Of a DNA stretch of 64,000 bases, positions 12,101 through 24,200 are shown in pieces. The notes under the pieces were generated by a model. That model worked only from the letters and a program-made list of their open reading frames with translations, had not been told where the DNA came from and did no database searches. The stretch's first letter is position 1. Every line of letters starts with the position of its first letter. Source of the stretch: Apostichopus japonicus (lineage: Eukaryota > Echinodermata > Holothuroidea > Aspidochirotida > Stichopodidae); NCBI RefSeq assembly GCF_037975245.1, contig NC_092573.1, positions 22,659,265 to 22,723,264 on the forward strand, in the 5' to 3' direction. A program made the position numbers and the translations under genes.

Positions 12101-13355
12101 GTAATTTGTCAATAAGAACAGAATTAAGCTTAGCCTCATGAAGACATGTGGGTAGGATGAGTCCATCGTGGACTGGTTTCGTTCGAAACATGCTAGCTGG
12201 GTTTCAAAATGCAAATGATCAGTACGGACTTGACTCAGTGCGATGCAACTTGCACATTAATCAACCCTTCTTCTTCTACAATCTTTTACAGATATCATAC
12301 CTATAACCGATGCAGGTAATAAGATACTCCGAGTACAGTTTGCAGTAGATCCTGGCCTGGCCTGGAAATTTAACGATTCAAAGAACATTGTCACTGAACT
12401 CACCTCAGAGGAGAACTTAAAACTGCTTGATAAGTATTTAGACCTTGTAAAAATTCCATCATCATCATCATCATCTAAAAGGTCGCTCGGCCAGGATAAA
12501 GTGACCGTCTCGGATTTCAATTCTCCGGATTTCATCATCGGAGTCGCTCTGTCGGACAAGAGGCATCCAGAGTACGAGAACCTGATCAAAGATTATGTCG
12601 ACTCGGCTCGTAGAAAGTCTGAAAGGAGGAGGACTCCTGCAGCTTCCTCTTCTTCCTCTTCTTCTAAAGATGCAACAGATGGGTCGCATCCTCCATCTTA
12701 TGGACAGGCGATGCAATCATTGAGAGGAGGAGGCGGAGGAGGAACTGGTGCCTCTAGAGTAGTGGCTAACCCATCAGCCAATCAGAGGTCAAGTAATCAC
12801 ACGAGCACCAAAGGTGGCCAGGTTACTAGTCCTTTAAATAGTGGTCACGCCCCTAATGCCCCCGTTTACACTAACATGACCGCCGGGTCCCAATCTTCTA
12901 GGAGTAATCCTCCACGTAGCCCCGGCACCAACAAAGAACCGAGAAGTGCCCGAACGGCGGGTAGCAGCCCTCAGCAATACAACGCAGTCAGTAATCCTCC
13001 ACGTAGCCCCGGCACTAACAAGGAACCGAGAAGTGCCCGTACGGCGGGTAGCAGCCCTCCGCACTACAACGCAGTCAGTAATCCTCCACGAAGCCCCGGC
13101 ACTAACAAGGAACCGAGAAGTGCCCGTACGGCGGGTAGCAGCCCTCCGCACTACAACACAGTCGGCAGTCCAGGGAAGAGAGGTCCCGCTAAGAGCGCGA
13201 CACTGGGTCCCAGTGGCAACAGTAACGGTCCAGTCCCAGCCCCTAGAGGTGTCCTTCCCAGAAGAGACGTTTCAATGCAATGCAGGAATAAGGACTGTTC
13301 CTTTTATGGAACCGAGAAAACACAGTTTTATTGTACAAAATGTTATCAAGGTTAA
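3109..13355 (+). CDS. OTUD7: OTU-domain deubiquitinase, Cezanne/OTUD7 family (complete, 8 coding exons, 701 aa)
   Basis: Coding exons: 3109-3193, 5274-5447, 6766-7002, 7927-8025, 8268-8404, 10836-10957, 11740-12011, 12292-13355. All junctions are GT-AG and in frame. The family removes ubiquitin chains (K11-linked for vertebrate Cezanne) and damps NF-kB signalling. An N-terminal UBA-like segment (about 5-45) comes first. The OTU core follows: [10 protein letters not shown] gives Asp160 and nucleophile Cys163, and AYDASHF gives His332. Near the C-terminus is one A20-type zinc finger, C678-X4-C683-X11-C695-X2-C698. The single finger and the UBA-like start favour OTUD7 over TNFAIP3, which has seven fingers. 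The last exon encodes a Ser/Pro-rich linker with three 29-residue repeats. At 701 aa it is shorter than vertebrate OTUD7B (about 840), mainly in the linker. The start ATG lies in a downstream exon, so a 5' noncoding exon is likely. I cannot assign it to OTUD7A or B. Confidence 0.93.
3250..3640 (+). mobile_element. 3' end of a non-LTR retrotransposon (RT C-terminus plus 3' UTR)
   Basis: An open frame without a usable ATG ends at 3474. It reads [20 protein letters not shown], then [13 protein letters not shown], the usual C-terminal tail of CR1/Jockey-type reverse transcriptases. It is followed by a short 3' UTR and a GGGGACAATAAATTCAA-type end with an (AATTC)n tail at about 3610-3640. The element lies in OTUD7 intron 1 in sense orientation and is heavily 5'-truncated. 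Confidence 0.7.
4380..4850. repeat. Tandem repeat, period about 101-113 bp, about 4 copies
   Basis: The block GTTAGAAGTCCCACTGTCAT recurs at 4444, 4545, 4646 and 4759. Each is followed by CCAAGGTGCTCTCT and a TACTGTAAGTGTACA-like stretch. It lies in OTUD7 intron 1. Confidence 0.85.
5513..6450. repeat. 25-bp minisatellite, about 37 copies, in OTUD7 intron 2
   Basis: The unit begins GGTATGACCGCTACGTACA and closes with a variable CTGCGT or GTACAT tail. Copies alternate between a few subtypes (GACCGC, GGCCAC, GACAGC). The period is not a multiple of three, so long open frames of 25-residue repeats arise in it; these are artefacts, not genes. The array starts about 65 bp after the exon 2 donor. 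Confidence 0.93.
7245..7708. mobile_element. Non-autonomous hAT element (MITE), 464 bp, with 8-bp target duplication
   Basis: The element starts TAAGGTGACCA and its reverse complement starts TAAGGTGACCAGACGTCCC, giving inverted ends. It is flanked by a perfect 8-bp duplication CCCCAGAA (7237-7244 and 7709-7716), the length produced by hAT transposases. The inside has no transposase frame and carries repeated GGGACA motifs. It lies in OTUD7 intron 3. Confidence 0.88.
8410..8765. repeat. CT-rich imperfect repeats (CTGATTCTCCCTC-type)
   Basis: Variants of CCCTGATTCTCCCTC recur every 20-35 bp directly after the OTUD7 exon 5 donor. The open frames in this stretch follow from low complexity and are not genes. 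Confidence 0.75.
10036..10108. repeat. CCCTCC/CCCACC polypyrimidine tract
   Basis: Simple repeat of CCCTCCCTCCCA units in OTUD7 intron 5. A poly-G/A stretch on the same strand lies shortly downstream at 10264-10286. Confidence 0.85.
11118..11525. repeat. 25-bp minisatellite, about 16 copies, in OTUD7 intron 6
   Basis: Units of the type GATATTCCTGCGGCTGAAGT recur with a 25-bp spacing and small indels. The sequence is unrelated to the 25-bp array in intron 2 although the period is the same. Confidence 0.9.
12903..13163 (+). repeat. Three 87-bp in-frame coding repeats in the last OTUD7 exon
   Basis: Units at 12903-12989, 12990-13076 and 13077-13163 each encode 29 residues beginning [20 protein letters not shown]. 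Units 2 and 3 are nearly identical; unit 1 differs by a few bases (SSPQQYNAV versus SSPPHYNAV). The repeats fall in the disordered linker between the OTU domain and the A20 finger, and 87 is divisible by three, so copy number can vary without breaking the protein. Confidence 0.95.
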
Positions 13356-13684
13356 TCTTATGGAGAAAAAAAAAATTAATATTGATAATTTAACGATGAG
13401 GTCATAGGTTGTTGGAATGAGTTAAAATGTTGGCTCACATGCAAGAATATCTCAGTGACAGCAATTACTGAGATGTGATAGTTGATTCCATGGATGCAAT
13501 TAGAATGCTGTGCTTTGATCGTATAAGGATAATGGTGAGGGGTAGTATAACAGTATTGCCGGTTTGACGCCCAGATCAAATATTTAATAATGAAGTTGGA
13601 AGAGAAGTTTTTTCTGGATTCAATTCGTAGATATGCAATTTTTTTTTTAAAAGCAAGAACAAATTTGTAAAGTTTATGAGTAAC

Positions 13685-13690
13685 AATAAA
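13685..13690 (+). promoter_or_regulatory. Candidate polyadenylation signal of OTUD7
   Basis: The first AATAAA downstream of the OTUD7 stop codon lies 330 bp after it. Further AATAAA-like hexamers occur at about 14098 and 14177, so the true 3' end is unproven. Confidence 0.35.
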
Positions 13691-14699
13691 CTGATAAGAA
13701 ACTGATATTATATTACTATAGAATATCGTATAAATAATGCAGAAAGCTGCCATATCATAAATGACATTCAGAATGAAATTTTGAATATTAAAGGCCTTGT
13801 TTTTACAATTGTTTACCTCTTCGTAAGATCATAAAATATCCTTTTAGGTAAATGTTATAGAATTTTACTGATATCTTTCCAAAAACTGATTTTCATGTCT
13901 CTCTCTCCACTTATGTTTTACTCCCAAATTGTTTACTCACATTGAAGAATTTTGACAGTATATTATTCATCAATTTGAAATTCAGCAATGTTAACCTCTG
14001 AGAGGTAATTTTCACTGCCCAGATTATCATTATACATGGTTGAAAATTATCTGCCTGAAGACAATGGCATTATTAAACTATTTATTCCTCTGGACAGAAA
14101 TAAATATCTGATGAGATATAATGAGAAGATATTGGATATTTCTAATTTAAAAAATTTAATTTACTCGTGTAGAAAATAAATTTTATTTTTCTGTATTGCT
14201 CATTATTAACTTAGCATTTACTATCACTTTGCATACCTTTGACATTTGTTAGGGTTAGGTGGGGAGTTGAGGGGATTTAGAGGGGCGGGGGGGGGGGAGG
14301 GGGAGCTAAAGAAATCTGTGGGTTTACAGATATAATTGGTATTCATCTACTATAGACATTTACTTCCTTTCAAATTTTGAGCAAAACTTTCAATGTTTGA
14401 TATGATCTCTGCCGTTTTGTTTTACAAACTTTAATATTTTATGATTTATTAGAATACTAAGCTATTATTAGTAGTTGAAACTAATGTTAAACATTAATGT
14501 AAGTCTACCTCTTTGTTAATTCTAACCTAATCAGGTATTCATCATTATCACTGTCATCTCAAAGAGAGACTGTTTTTTTAATTTATTTTGTTTTTTATAA
14601 GGAAACATATATGTCAAATGTTAAGTTTCTTTCTTTAATGTTGAGAAATCCATCAATTCTTAGAACATGTTTAATACCAATTGAAGATTCACCTTCTGT

Positions 14700-15300
14700 C
14701 ACGGTGTTTGTAATACGACTATTGACATACCATGAGTAATGGGAACACACTTCACACCAAACCTGTTCCAATATTATGGTGCAGTTGTACGACTATTGAC
14801 ATACCATAAGTAATGGGAACACTTAACACCAAACCTGTTCCTTTCCATCACGGTGCAGTTGTACGGCTATTGACAAACCATGAGTAAATGGGAACACACT
14901 TAACACCAAACCTGCTCCTTTCCATCATGGTGCAGTTGTACGGCTATTGACAAACCATGAGTAAATGGGAACACACTTAACACCAAACCTGCTCCTTTCC
15001 ATCATGGTGTAGTTGTACGACTATTGACATACCGTGAGTAATGGGAACACACTTTACACCAAACCTGCTCCTTTTCATAATGGTGCAGTTGTACGACTAT
15101 TGACATACCATGAGTAATGGGAACAAACTTAACACCAAACCTGCTCCTTTCCATCATGGTGTAGTTGTACGACTATTGACATACCGTGAGTAATGGGAAC
15201 ACACTTAACACCAAACCTGCTCCTTTTCATAATGGTGCAGTTGTACGACTATTGACATACCATGAGTATCGGGAACACAACACCAAATCTAGTCCTTTCC
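14700..15300. repeat. Tandem repeat, 74-77 bp period, 8 copies
   Basis: GACTATTGACATACC (or GGCTATTGACAAACC) recurs at 14717, 14791, 14865, 14942, 15019, 15095, 15171 and 15247. Each copy also carries GGGAACACACTTAACACC and CCAAACCTGCTCC. Confidence 0.92.
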
Positions 15301-16139
15301 AGGAAAATGTGGATAAAGGATAAGTGTATACTTAAGGGAAAGGAAGAGTGCAAAATGGACGCCTGCTAACATACTTACTAACATACTTTTCTGGTTCTCA
15401 CTTAATTCTTGGACAAAATTTAAGTCACTTGCTCTACATAAATCAGATGGTGTGGAATTTTGAGCAAATTTTATGTCAAGGAATCACAAAGCCAACTTGC
15501 TTTCTGGTTTCCCTTCCTGAGATACAGTGCCTGTTAGCTTACATCAAACTGCTGACATTGTTTTTGATAAAAAAAGATAAAATTGGTTGATTGCCAACTT
15601 GAAGTTGTACATCACTGCTACTTGTCTTGTTTATTCTCTGAAAATGATCTGTTTAAAGCAGCTGTAAAGAATTTGCTTATTTATGTTATAGAAAAAGGAG
15701 TCTAGAAAACTTTGTTTTATAAATAAAGACATTTGGTGTTATTTTGTTTTTATTATTAGAGGTTTTATTTTTGAGAAGCATCAATGAGTTTAACTGTTTT
15801 TCTACTTTAAGGCTTTTCTTGGTTCTTCCATAATTCATATTCCTTCCTGTAAATATGATTTCTCGCTATGTTTTTATTTATTTTTAAATTTAAATAGGTA
15901 GTTTTAAGTTATATTATCTACAGATAAGCGGTTTCATTTTGCATGAAATTGAGGTTATGGGTAACGTGATTCAGTATTGCCCCTCAATAATTATACTTTT
16001 ATCTTTTAATTGTTGCCTGTTCGTGCTACTTCCATTTTTCTTTTTCATGAACGCGCCCATGATCTTTCTTATACGACACTGAATATATTAAATCTTTTGT
16101 GAATGTAATATGTTTGGTATATGCAAATTGTGTTTCTTG

Positions 16140-16350
16140 AAAGTGTCTCTCCCCCCCCCCCTCTCTCCCTCCTCCTCGATCCCTTGCTCAACCCCATCCT
16201 CCATCCCTCCCTAGCTCAATCCCTTCCTCCCATGCTAAAGCACTTCCTCCATCCCTCCCTCGCTCAAGCCCTTCCACGTCCCTCATACACCCCTCATACA
16301 CCCCTCCTCAGTCCCTCGCTCCACCCAGTCTTCTGTCCCTCCCTAAATAG
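16140..16350. repeat. C/T-rich low-complexity tract
   Basis: Runs of CCCTCCCT with irregular CTCAAGCCCTTCC insertions. No gene is supported here. Confidence 0.7.
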
Positions 16351-17704
16351 ATAGTACATATCATCAAGTCAGTCAATAGTCATTCGATTTCAACACTAAG
16401 TAACTGATACCCAGTCATCCAATCGATGTAAAAGCCAACTTTTTTTATTGACAATATTGGATGTCAAAACGAATTCGTACCCGTGATTAAAAACATACAG
16501 TGTGAATGGCGAACCTAATCTGAGTGACAGTTTGGGTGATTCTGTATAGGACTGATATATGATCTGAGGCTGAGTGAGGAATGGTGAACCTAAAGAGAGT
16601 GTCATTATGTTGAGTCTGTTTAGGATTCGTTTCCATGCTTGAGGAAATATGACAACATGTAGATCTTGGTTTCCCTTTTTTGTCTCAATTATGATTGAAC
16701 ACAAAGTTTTATTTACATATATATATACAGTGAAGAAACTATACATCCGTTTGAAATGGGTAACTTTTCGACAAACAAAGTCAATATTATTTATTATTAC
16801 ATGGGAATTGAACAATACCCCTGAACCATGGCAACAGGGAATTAGTTACTTACCTGATATTTAAACCAAAATGATATTAAAGAGAAACAAACTGTTGTCC
16901 AAATGAAAAGGACACACAGCAGTTTTACAAGTGAATAGCGCCTCTTCTATCGTATATTACAAAAATGTCACAGATTTCACGATTGCTTCACAAACCCTCT
17001 AAACAGTTAATCAATCCCTGATCAATCAATCCTGATCAAAATGGTTTATCAATCTGTGATGTTTCCATCATCGGACAGAAAGTTTCAAAACAGCTGATTT
17101 GATATCAAACTTGAGAAGTCAGTGAATGAACTGCATTTTTGGTGTGGGAATCAAATCCCACTTGTGAGGAGAAACTTAAATAGATATCCCTGTGATAGAC
17201 AATGATTTGGAAAGGCCCATGATCCCCCCCCCCTCCCCATCTCAATATCTTGTCCATAGCTAAAGATATGGTCGATTGACTGTAAGCTATTTTATACTGG
17301 TTTATGCTTAATGCTTTAAAGCAGCATTCAATTTGAAAGAGAACCAAAATTAATTGTTGATGTAGTCCATGTATCTGTTCCCCAATATCCAGTGGTCCAA
17401 AAATATCCAGTGATCCAAAAATCTAGTGGTCAATACCACTGGTCCAAATAAATGTGAATAACCTCCACTATTTTATAACTAAACGGCAGAACCAGTTATG
17501 AAGCTGGGAGTAAGCTTCACTTTACACACCCCTGTGTTAAAATGTCTTTCCTTCTCTGGGTCTGTTATCTTCCTTTTGTTAACCATAACAAATAGAAACA
17601 TGTACATTTCCTACTTTTACTCAAAAGCCTCGTTTCTGTGTGACCTCAGTAAATATACAGACCATACATAACTACAACATGTTCGCCATGACCTATAACC
17701 ACAT

Positions 17705-17842
17705 CAGTCCCCACACATGGAACTTGAAGTTAATAATACAAAACCCAAACCTAAAATAGTCCCCACACATGGAACTTGAAGTTAAAAATCAAAAACCCAA
17801 ACCCACAACAGTCCCCACACATGGAACTTGAAGTTAGTGATC
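17705..17842. repeat. Three tandem copies of a 51-54-bp unit
   Basis: CAGTCCCCACACATGGAACT (or a close variant), followed by TGAAGTTA, occurs at about 17707, 17758 and 17811 in the intergenic DNA between OTUD7 and PAN2. Confidence 0.8.
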
Positions 17843-18170
17843 AAATGCAGTCCTCACTTCCCCAACCCCTGTTTCTACTCCCCACCCCCTCCCCTTTCAC
17901 CCTAGTGAGTGGAATGTCTCAACCATCTATAAACATAAAGTATCAAATGACATAATTCTACATCCATTTTAGTACTACATATTTTATGAGTATGTATCTT
18001 GATGACTGTTTGCTTCTAGGAAAGTTTCAAATGAAAGACTAAATCTTTCCTTCATGCCCCCCCCCACCCCTGTGCTCCCTGCCCATACCAAGGAGACAAA
18101 CTTTCTTGTTGGTCCATGTTAAGAACTATAAACAATAACAAATAGAGTGACTTTTCAGATCCAGATCTTT

Positions 18171-18250
18171 TTTCATGGAGGTCCCTTCCATTTCAATTTG
18201 CGCCCCTTTTCATGGTGGAGGCACCTTCCATTTCAATTTGCGCCCCTCTT
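18171..18250 (-). repeat. 40-bp tandem duplication across the PAN2 stop codon
   Basis: The block encoding the final [11 protein letters not shown] of PAN2 is repeated 40 bp further on in the 3' UTR, so the segment around CCTTCCATTTCAATTTGCGC occurs at 18184 and 18224. The TGA at 18212-18210 separates the two copies. Confidence 0.85.
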
Positions 18251-21200
18251 CATACAAGGCCTTGAGTTTTTCCTGCCAGGCCTGTTCATCTAGTCCTCCG
18301 TTGCTGTGATTTAAGTAATAATGATATAGTTTGACCGCAGTGCAGGCATCCTCTGTACTGTCGTGGGTCTCAGACTGGATTCTCAAGCCTTCTGAGAAAA
18401 CAGAATGACAGAAATAAGAGAAAGTTTAAACTGTACAAAAGAAAACAACACTTTCATGTTATTTTGTCTGTTAATCTTTATCATAATAGGCAAGAAATTA
18501 AAGGTGTCATTAGTATTATCTCAAAAAAAATAAATTAAAAATATCCCTAAATTGCTGAAAGTTTCAAAAAGCGCTTTCCTATTGTTTGTGACCCTCTAAT
18601 TGAATCCCAGAAATTGACATTTTATTAAATAATATTAATCAATATTTCAGTGAATGAAAATGATATTAGAGTGGCAACAAAAATGCCTCCTGAGTTTATT
18701 TATTTTTAACAGACTGTTCAGCACACAGGTGGCCATTACTGGTGATTTTTTAAACAAATATCACAAACTTGAATATGTCAAAAATAAACACACGACATCA
18801 TCTAAGTGAATAAACAAAATGTTTTGTCCACTTTGTGCAGCATTAACAAGAGTTATTTAGTTGATAACATGTGAGGACAAGCAGAAATGATTAAAGGAAA
18901 GAAAACAAACAAACAATACACAATGCTCTGATTGGAATGACAGATGTTTTCTATTGTTTGTTGTTGTCCAGGTATGAGATATATTAACAAATTATGTTAA
19001 CAAGTTATGAGACTGACAATACAAAACTACTACAGCAGTAACAATCCAACATAATCCTACATCAACAAAGACAGTGGATTTAGAGTCTGTTGTATCAACC
19101 CTCAACTCTGCTATCCTCCCCATCCCAACCTACACCCTACTCCAACATCACTCCTACACCGCCCAACACTACACAAACGTCATTCCCACACAAAACACCA
19201 GTACTATGTCAATATCACTCCAACAACACCCAACACCACTCCCACACCACCCAACACCAGCACTATATCAATATCACTCCCACACCACACCACCCAACAC
19301 CACTCCCACACCACCCAACACCAACACCACTCCAACACCACCCAACACTACACAAACATCACATCATACCAACATACAAACATGCATCACATACATCATA
19401 CCACATCATACCACCCCATACACATGACACCAGTACATTGTTAACATCACTCCCACACCACCCAACACCAATACACTGACAGATAGCCCCTCAGTCTTAT
19501 CCTTTGCTACTTACAGATATCGCTTTGAAAAACTATAAATAAAACGCCTCTTTCTACCTACCAAGAAAATACCAAGCCAGGAACCTTAGAGATACTATCC
19601 TTTGAGTGGGCAAGTTGTATAAATGAGCAGTGTCAATAATTTTATTGTGAGAGACCTGTGGAAGAAAACATCATGTATTAGAGTACGAAGAAAATGTTAA
19701 AATGTCTAAACCCAAGTTCAACCACCCGTTTCACATAGTATCATACAATAATATTGTACCATAATATATAACATGAAACATACACAACAATATTGTAGCA
19801 TATACAGTAGTGTTATATGGTACCAATGATATATTATGATAACAATGAGTTATTATTATATTTCTAAAAGTACACTAGTATTGTAACTAGCATCGTTAAT
19901 CAGCTGGTTCTAACTTACCAACAGATTTATGACTCGGAAGTCTTTCCTGAGTCCATGTCCGACAAACGTTGCTCCACAATCCACCAGATGTCGAAGTTTC
20001 AGGTAGGTCACCTTCAGTGTTGTCAAATGCTTTTGGGAAAGCGTAGCGTCCAGATCTCCGGGATGTATTCCAGAGAAACGAGTGAGATAATCCACCACCT
20101 GTACCAGAATGAATAGAACATCAAATAATGCATTAATGGTATACCAGTAGAAGACCAAGTGAGGTAATCCACCACCTGTACCAGAAGGAATAGAACATTA
20201 AATAATACATGAATGGTATCCTAGTAGCAGACCAAGTGAGGTAATCCATCACCCGTACCAGAATGAATAGAACAGTATCTGAGAATGTGCTCACTGACAG
20301 ATGCTGAGGTATAATATCCTCTGTCAGATGGGAGGTATTTATATGTCTCTTGCTGGGAGCAGGAATGGGTGTGGCAATTACATGCCTGCCTCATAATTAT
20401 CTGCATACTCATGAAAGAGAGAAGGCTTCATGTAAGTCTGTGTTTCCAAATGAGCTTCTGTTGGTTTCCTAACCTTTTGGATTCACCAAACTAGACTAAG
20501 CTATAAATACACTTTTGTAAATTGATATTTTTTACCTGTTCTTGAGTGGATATGTAGTCGTCTATGAATGCTACCATGTTCTTCTCGTCTCCGCCTCTCA
20601 CACAGGTTATCCTCGCCACTGACATTTGACTTGGTTTGATAGTGGAACGAGTTCCATCGCTACGAATTTCAGCTTCCTCCTACAAAGGTTGAGAAAATAT
20701 CATTCACCCAAAAAGCTATCAATAGATTTCAATTTTTCTTCTTAGCTCATATAATTAGGAGTTTTTATTCTACTTCACAAACCACAGTTGCATTATTGAC
20801 ACTAACAAACAGATACCATCATCTAAGCTCCTTGAAACTAAAAACAAACTTGTTGGACATTAAATTGCATCATAATGATTTTGAGAAAACTAATTCTCGC
20901 AGAAAGGCTTAATTGTTCCACTTTTTACCATCTATGCCAAAGCTATTTGGTTATATCATAATGTTGAAATGTATTCACTTCCATGACTTATATAAGTTTA
21001 TAATGCAACATTTTCATGTTATGATGGCATTTGGTCATTTGGAGAAAGATTTCACAAACTTCTTTGTGTAACTTTACATTGAGATACTTAGTGAGTTGGG
21101 ACATAACTCATTTAGACTGTGCTTATTAATTGAATCATTCATGATAAACATAGGCCGACTCACTTAACATTTGCTGATTTAGATTGTCATACACACATCA

Positions 21201-24200
21201 GTATCATTTCATAGTCAGGCACCACAAAGAATGTGGCCAAAGATCTGATTTGAATCAGCCTGGCGTTCATCAATACGTACCTTATTGAGAGACACAAACT
21301 CTGCGTCTAACCCGACTAAGTCACCTTCCTTGATGGCCTCACCTGGACCGAGGGGAGTGAATGTCATGTGAGGTTGGACAAAACTGTGTTCAGCTAAGGA
21401 GGCTCTGGGTTGTAGGATGCTGACTTCATTAGGGTTATGAACTGTCGAGACAGAGTCAAAATACTTTGAAATGCCGATCATTGCTAGCAAAAATTACATT
21501 AAAGAATGAACTTGGGGACAAAATAAATTCTTGTGTGTTGTAGACCATTACAAACATTGCTATCAACCCACAAGGTATTTCTATGAACCTTCTATAATGA
21601 CCCTTTAAACAGCTGAGATTCATCAATAGACTATATACTGTAGCCTAACACACTTGATTCATCAATGGACTATATACTGTAGCCTAATACACTTGATTCA
21701 TCAATGGACTATATAGCCTAACACACAGAATACTAGGTCAGTCCTTCAGAAACATAACTGGCAATCAGTTTTTTCCTGTTTTTCTCGGACTATAACATAT
21801 CAAGACTAATATTTTGCCTGCAGTCACCCTTTAATTTGTTATTAAATGCTTTGCCTTAATTTTTCATATTTAAGACTTGATAAAGTAGATACTATTTAGA
21901 TCATACTTTCTAATTTATTCTGTTATTTAGTAATAAATGCATGGAAGCATCCCTCAACTCCTGGATTTGGTTCATTTCATGTTATGTCAATGGACTGGTT
22001 GAATATATTGTTGGACAAAATACCACTGAACTGAACTGAGATTTGTACTTGGCCCTAACTCCTCTTTAATGGGTTATTCCAGAGACAGGCAACGTAAAAC
22101 TTTTCTTGAAGTGAAGAAACCCTATTCCACACTGTATTCAAGTTGAAAGCCCCATTTTAATATCTTAAACTCGCAATATGGTTGATGGAAAGTAACCTGT
22201 TGAAGTTAAGATACTGGAGTACAATATGGAGTGGTCTTAGTATAGAAGGGACATGTCCCAACTGACTGTAATATTAACACAATCAACTGAATATGAACTT
22301 CCAAGAAAAGTGTTCTATGAATATTCATAGATGCAGACATGCATATCTTTGAAGTTCTTTTGGCATAACTATTATTTGATCGAGTAGCTTCTTACTTTCC
22401 AGGTCGTATTTCTCATTTATTCTGCTGTTTACAAAGTATAGAATGCACGGGACTTTCCAATCCATGTTGAAGTCGATCGCCTCCAACTTGTCGATTGACT
22501 CGATGGAGAAGTCATTGAATAAATACCACTGAGAATGTGTGACACCCTGATGAAATAGAAAACACATAATGATTGTATCAGCATCCTTATAGAAATGGTT
22601 TGACTATTTAAACCAGGAGTTCACTCAGTTCTTTAATATCTTGTTGATGTCACAATCTCTTGAATTTTTTATAAAGAGATTGCTGAAACCAACCCTGACA
22701 AAACAGGTCTCAAACTTTGCTCATATTTAAATGACACTGTAGAATATCAATCTAATTTTATACCAATCGTTCTTTTCAAAAACGTCCATGTTTGTTAGTA
22801 AATACTAATGTAAGAACTAACATTAAACTACATAGAATAAATTTGATCTGGGTTGCTTTCCTCTAAGTTTTTATAATGAAAAAGACCCCAGAAAGCCAAT
22901 TGGCATGAAAATATTCAACAGTAACACTGCATACAAGATTTTTAACCCAATACTGACTTTAAGTTAGCATGCAGACCCACCCACCTGTGAAGTGCAAACT
23001 TCATCCAATATTTACAATATTTATTACGTTTGCTTCCAGTGCTAAAAACCAAGATCATATTTCCTTCTTTTTTTTTTCACAATTTTATTTATTCCGGTAT
23101 AAATATAAATTTATAAATAGGATGAAAAGTACATAAACTGATGTGCTATGAAGATTTATTAATTTACCTCCTTTCTCTTGTGATAAGTGTTGCCAACATT
23201 GATATGTGCGAGCAGGTTTCCACCGGTCTTTGGATCCACGACATGAACCAAGCTGGCATGGAGAGAATACGGCAGGTAGCCTTCCTCTGCAGATTTCTAC
23301 CGTGAGATAGGCAAAACAAAATAGGAATATATAATAACATTGAAATTGGATATATTTCAAGACAAAGACTGCCAGTTTGACATATAGTGAAATGGTCACA
23401 GAGACAGTTTGAGATCTGGAAATGAACAGGTTGGAATATTTAAAGATTTTTAGAGCCAATATCTGATTTCAAAATTTTTAATGAAGACAGGTTGAGCAGA
23501 TACTTTCTATAAGCTAAATGGAATCTTACATGAGTAGTTAGAGGGGAAATCATTACCAAGAAAACAATTGCTAGTTGAGAAAAATGTTGTTCTATTTTAA
23601 GGATATTTATATTAGGCTGAAGACTTGAGTTAATCTACAAGTGACATCATAGGGTCAATTTTGCTTGAAGTTTCTTTGTTAATTTTTATTGATAAAGGTG
23701 ATATTTTGCAAATGCTGTTTACTTCTGCTGTTAACATTACACAATACTATTAACATTATGCAATATTATTAACATTACATAATACTATTAACATTACACA
23801 ATACGATTAACATTACACAATATGATTAACATTACACAATATTATTAACATTACACAATACTATTAACACAATACACAAAACTGCCATTTTTTCTATAGC
23901 ATGCTGCTTGCTTTTAACACAAAAGTATGAACAAAGGATAACAAAGAGATATCACCTGCTAGTGACACTATGACATCACATACTGACAACATGGTGAACC
24001 CCTGAACTTTCAATTTATGATATGTCAAAACCGCTTAGAATTTATGTTTACCTGTTTTTGGGGAATTGTTCGTTACAAGGAACTTTTGCACAAAATAAAT
24101 ATATGATGGTTGGTTTCATTTGGATATCAACTCTTTTGACAAAATAGATAGTAATTATGCACTGTGTGAGTGCAATGGGCAAACACTGCACAATTCAGTC

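Larger units (their letters stand above)
13356..18209. other. Convergent intergenic region between OTUD7 and PAN2
   Basis: This stretch holds the 3' UTRs of both genes and tandem or simple repeats: poly-G at 14284-14305, a 76-bp array at 14700-15300, a C/T-rich tract at 16140-16350 and three short copies at 17705-17842. I see no further gene. Open frames up to 139 codons at about 16400-16860 show no recognisable protein. Confidence 0.6.

Noticed and set aside
12834-13407. Overlapping frames on both strands across the OTUD7 last exon (105 and 153 codons)
   Set aside because: They are shadows of the in-frame 87-bp coding repeat. The OTUD7 frame alone ends in a proper A20 finger.
16396-16815. 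Minus-strand open frame of 139 codons between OTUD7 and PAN2
   Set aside because: Tyr/Ile/Asn-rich AT-driven composition and no family resemblance.
19074-19479. Thr/Pro/His-rich open frames of 117 and 129 codons
   Set aside because: They come from an ACCACC-type minisatellite inside a PAN2 intron.
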